Source: Corella eumyota (lineage: Eukaryota > Chordata > Ascidiacea > Phlebobranchia > Corellidae). Taken from it: a stretch of 64,000 bases of DNA. The translations under genes were made by a program, and so were the position numbers. This document shows positions 60,638 to 64,000 of the stretch, in pieces. Under the pieces are notes generated by a model. It saw only the letters and a list, made by a program, of their open reading frames with translations, was not told the DNA's origin and did not search any database. The DNA is taken from the NCBI GenBank assembly GCA_963082875.1, contig OY720102.1, positions 9,398,990 through 9,462,989 of the forward strand. Reading direction: 5' to 3'. Position 1 is the stretch's first letter; each line of letters begins with the position of its first letter.

Positions 60638-61291
60638 ATTCATGTTTTTGAACTATTGTTGTGAAATTTATTAATTTCTAAAAAGTATTCTACCTTTTCT
60701 GATTTAAAAATAAATAAAATTTGCGGTTTATATTTGCAAATCTTTTTAATGAAACTTTAAATTTGTTTTCTCGGTAAATCTATATATTCTAAAAAAATTA
60801 TTTTCCCTTTGTGATGTGCATATGTTGGTTAGTAAAAATGAATTTTGACATAATGTAAATTAAGCGTTTATTTTTGAAAAAAGTAAGTCAAAGTTTTGTA
60901 TCAACTATCCCATAATAGCAATTATAATTAGAAATTTCACAACACGATATTTTTAGTTTATTGAGTTTCGTAATGCAGCACCTGGTTGAACGGAAATACC
61001 CATTTAATGCAATATTTTTTGTAAATTTTAAATGAAATATATTTGAAAATATTTTATAATGGTGCTTTAACTTTGTTTTTATGGTATATCTATATATTCT
61101 AGAAAAATTATGTTTTCTTTGTGATGTGCAAATGTTAGTTAAAAAATAAATTTTTACATAATGTAAGCTTAGCGTTTTTTTAAGAAGGAAGTAAGTTAAG
61201 GTTTTGTATCAACTAACCCATAATACCAATTATAATTAGATATTTCGCCACACGATATCTTTAATTTAATGAGTTTCGTAATGCAAAATTT

Positions 61292-61407
61292 GTCAGGATG
61301 GCCGAGTGGTCTAAGGCGCCAGACTCAAGATAAAATCTTCGCCGTTGTGCGGCGATGGGTGTTCTGGTCTCCGAATGGAGACGTGGGTTCGAATCCCACT
61401 TCTGACA
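61292..61407 (+). tRNA. tRNA-Leu-CAA: tRNA-Leu(CAA) with 32-nt intron
   Basis: Copy of 53361-53476, intact exons. Confidence 0.95.
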
Positions 61408-62557
61408 ATATTTTTATATGATTAAAACACGATTTTTGAATTAAATAAACAACTTTTTAATTTCACTAGTGTTGGCATAACGTCAGATTAAAAATAAAGA
61501 TAGGTTTATTCAGAAGTTCACAGATATAACACGTAACTAAATTTATTCGAAAAAAAATTTAACTTTTTATTTTAAACTTAACCGTCATAAAGAAACCAGT
61601 ATTTAATTATAAGTGAATTACCAGCTTTACGAATTGCAAATTTGACTGTAACTTACCATTCCAAAGTAACCAAGTTAAAGGGTAAAAATAAGTTCCCTCG
61701 TCCGATTATTTAAAAAAACTTTTATGTAACAGGTATGTACTAGTTAACTAATTTAATAAAATAAGTATTTATTTCTAATATTCTTCTTACCAATATAGGT
61801 CAAGTCTGAATCCAAATTATGTATTAGTGGTAAAGTAATTAGCCAATAGCAAACAATAAATGTAACGTAACAAACATTTATCAATGAAATACCATAACAA
61901 ATCTGCCATTTTCATGTTTATTGTAATGTGTTATCTGTCCTAAGTCACTTGCCCCCTCCCATTAGTCACTTGGCCCCACTTTGTCCGCTGTGGGCTGTAT
62001 TACGTGATTTGTAAGTTAAACTGTAAGAAATGAGTTGTTTAAGGAGACAGATAGTGAACAGCCTAAAAATGGTTGTGTTTGGTTGCTCGATTGTGTTGGT
62101 AATCATCTTGTAAATAAATCTGTGATATACAGAATTTGGTGCGAGATCAGTAGTTAACAAAATAGGTAAACGCATAAGCGGCAGAATATTTTACAATATT
62201 TATCTATAATTCTTTACTTCATAAATTGTGAATTTAAACAACTATTTTATGATCATAATGAAACACAATAAATGCAATGTTATATTTTTGAGGCAGGTCA
62301 AAGAAGTATACCGTTGTCCTTTTCTGACAATATCGTACATAAAAAAAAACTTTAAAAATGATATTAATTTATACTCTAAAATGGTAGCAATTTCCAACAA
62401 AACTTTGAACATTATCGGATCCAAATAAGTTCGTTCTTTAAATGCGCTAAAATGGAAATTCAAAATTTGCGTAAGTTGATTAGTTTTTAAGGCCATGAAT
62501 TATCTTTATTGATCCTATGTCATATTAAAGAGCTTCATTAAATAACGGTTTTCATAC

Positions 62558-62629
62558 GCGTCGATGGTGTAACGGTTAGCATTGGTGCCTTCCAAGCACT
62601 AGTTCCGGGTTCGACTCCCGGTCGACGAA
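62558..62629 (+). tRNA. tRNA-Gly-TCC: tRNA-Gly(UCC), C72A
   Basis: Copy of 54627-54698. Confidence 0.85.
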
Positions 62630-63213
62630 AGATTTTTAATACTAAAATAGTGTTAAAATTATATAATAAAATACACATAGTTTGATATTAAATAATTTTT
62701 TTAACTTATGTAGCAATAAAGCTAAAATTTAATGTATATAACCCCACATTATCCGACTGGTAATTTTACCCGACTCTGTTTTTCAAAATTCGTTAAATAA
62801 ACGTGAACAATTAAAAAATAATTTAATATGTGTTATTAAACATTTAAAAAAATTAAAGACAACATCTTCTTATAGAATAAAATTCTGTGCTTTAAAATGA
62901 AAATAATTAAAATATAATAAATTATATAATTAACAATGTCCAGATAAGCCAACATAATACATAAAATTGGTTGCAAAAATGGGAATAACTTAACTTAATT
63001 TGGGACTCTCTTACAAAAGTTTGAGCTTTATTTATTACGAATAAATTAAGTCATTTAAAGTGCAAAAAAATTTTGTATTTTTTATAAGTTGTTTAGCTTT
63101 TAACCTATAACAGAGTAAACGAGAATAAGCGAAAATATATAAACAATAAAAATTTTGATTTTCCTTATTACATTTTACTTTGATATTAATTTAGTACGTT
63201 AATAAGCAGAAAG

Positions 63214-63285
63214 GGCGTTATGGCTTAGTGGTAAAGCGCCTGTCTTGTAAAGAGGAGATCCTGGGTTCGATCCCCAGTAACGCCT
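63214..63285 (+). tRNA. tRNA-Thr-TGT: tRNA-Thr(UGU), anticodon-stem mismatch
   Basis: Copy of 55283-55354 (AGAGG stem). Confidence 0.84.
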
Positions 63286-63939
63286 ATTCATTTTTTTAAA
63301 CTATTGTTGTGAAATTTATTAATTTCTAAAAAGTATTCTACCTTTTCTGATTTAAAAATAAATAAAATTTGCGGTTTATATTTGCAAATCTTTTTAATGA
63401 AACTTTAAATTTGTTTTCTCGGTAAATCTATATATTCTAAAAAAATTATTTTCCTTTTATGATGTGCATATGTTGGTTAGTAAAAATGAATTTTGACATA
63501 ATGTAAATTAAGCGTTTATTTTTGAAAAAAGTAAGTCAAAGTTTTGTATCAACTATCCCATAATAGCAATTATAATTAAAAATTTCACAACACGATATTT
63601 TTAGTTTATTGAGTTTCGTAATGCAGCACCTGGTTGAACGGAAATACCCATTTAATGCAATATTTTTTGTAAATTTTAAATGAAATATATTTGAAAATAT
63701 TTTATAATGGTGCTTTAACTTTGTTTTTATGGTATATCTATATATTCTAGAAAAATTATGTTTTCTTTGTGATGTGCAAATGTTAGTTAAAAAATAAATT
63801 TTTACATAATGTAAGCTTAGCGTTTTTTTAAGGAGGAAGTAAGTTAAGGTTTTGTATCAACTAACCCATAATACCAATTATAATTAGATATTTCGCCACA
63901 CGATATCTTTAATTTAATGAGTTTCGTAATGCAAAATGT

Positions 63940-64000
63940 GTCAGGATGGCCGAGTGGTCTAAGGCGCCAGACTCAAGATAAAATCTTCGCCGTTGGGTGT
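63940..64000 (+). tRNA. tRNA-Leu-CAA: tRNA-Leu(CAA), shortened intron, cut by window end
   Basis: Exon 1 (63940-63977) and the 22-nt intron as in 56009-56114 are visible, then one base of exon 2. The rest lies outside the window. Confidence 0.9.

Larger units (their letters stand above)
59911..62557 (+). repeat. Plus unit 13, copy of unit 10
   Basis: 2647 bp, exactly 7931 bp downstream of unit 10. I saw one difference: an A to G at 60650, just past the Thr gene. Confidence 0.95.
28079..64000 (+). repeat. Plus-strand arm of tRNA tandem array (13 units plus a partial one)
   Basis: The same unit in opposite orientation, with tRNA-Gly starting at 28155, 30808, 33461, 36114, 38760, 41404, 44048, 46691, 49336, 51980, 54627, 57266, 59911 and 62558. 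Unit lengths are 2639-2653 bp. Every unit carries Gly, Thr and Leu in that order. In the unit at 38760 the spacers are 584 bp (Gly-Thr), 653 bp (Thr-Leu) and 1147 bp (Leu to next Gly). The array runs off the window end inside a Leu gene. Confidence 0.97.
59911..64000 (+). repeat. Three-unit higher-order repeat, second copy
   Basis: Second copy of 51980-56069, differing at one base that I noticed (60650). It continues beyond the window. Confidence 0.88.
62558..64000 (+). repeat. Plus unit 14, partial copy of unit 11
   Basis: 1443 bp to the window end. Carries Gly, Thr and the first 61 bp of Leu with the variants of unit 11 (Thr AGAGG stem, shortened Leu intron). Confidence 0.95.

Noticed and set aside
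1-64000. CRISPR array or bacterial repeat system
   Set aside because: Units are kilobases long, near identical throughout, and consist of nuclear-type tRNA genes with an intron and Pol III terminators. There are no short repeats with unique spacers.
1-64000. Entamoeba-type tRNA array
   Set aside because: The tandem multi-tRNA layout is similar, but I see no short tandem repeats between genes. The units are larger than I recall for those arrays, and the Leu exons are animal-like. Not strictly excluded.
1-64000. 5S rRNA, U6, SL RNA or histone genes hidden in the spacers
   Set aside because: I looked for their characteristic motifs in one unit of each arm and found none. AAGTTTGAG near 28611 loosely recalls a nematode spliced leader end but lacks the rest.

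Overview
The window is one strongly A+T-rich tandem array of tRNA genes from a eukaryote. I find no protein-coding gene. Each unit of about 2.37 or 2.65 kb carries tRNA-Gly(UCC), tRNA-Thr(UGU) (only in the long form) and an intron-containing tRNA-Leu(CAA), in that transcriptional order. All have internal A and B boxes and an oligo-T Pol III stop just past the 3' end. The intron after position 37 of tRNA-Leu(CAA), the long variable arm and the close likeness of its exons to animal tRNA-Leu(CAA) suggest a metazoan nuclear genome. I cannot name the species.

Layout: 1-~28078 holds eleven complete units and one broken unit with all genes on the minus strand. At about 28078 the array flips, and thirteen complete units plus one partial unit (28155-64000) carry their genes on the plus strand, so the two arms diverge from a head-to-head junction. 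Minus units are ~2370 bp because a 280-bp deletion removed tRNA-Thr. Only the unit at 21323-23972 keeps it, and that copy is damaged. Plus units are 2639-2653 bp and all keep tRNA-Thr. In total I count 26 Gly, 15 Thr and 25 Leu genes or gene relics (the last Leu is cut by the window end).

The copies are not equivalent. Leu is best preserved, about 9 of 15 Thr genes look intact, and about 20 of 26 Gly copies have at least one change that breaks a pair or alters a conserved tertiary position. Two neighbouring Leu copies (32194-32309 and 34847-34962) have a CUA anticodon that would read UAG; the second is otherwise almost intact. Shared variants reveal multi-unit repeats: 41404-46690 resembles 46691-51979 (about 5.29 kb), and 51980-56069 recurs at 59911-64000 (offset exactly 7931 bp). 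Units 1-2370 and 2371-4740 look identical. This is the pattern expected from unequal exchange and gene conversion.

Spacers hold no other recognised gene. They contain a ~250-bp imperfect direct duplication ending just 5' of tRNA-Leu, a conserved GC-rich hairpin with twin CAAGTGACT motifs, and a short stretch matching the 5' part of tRNA-Thr including its A box. All short ORFs are spacer or antisense-tRNA shadows.
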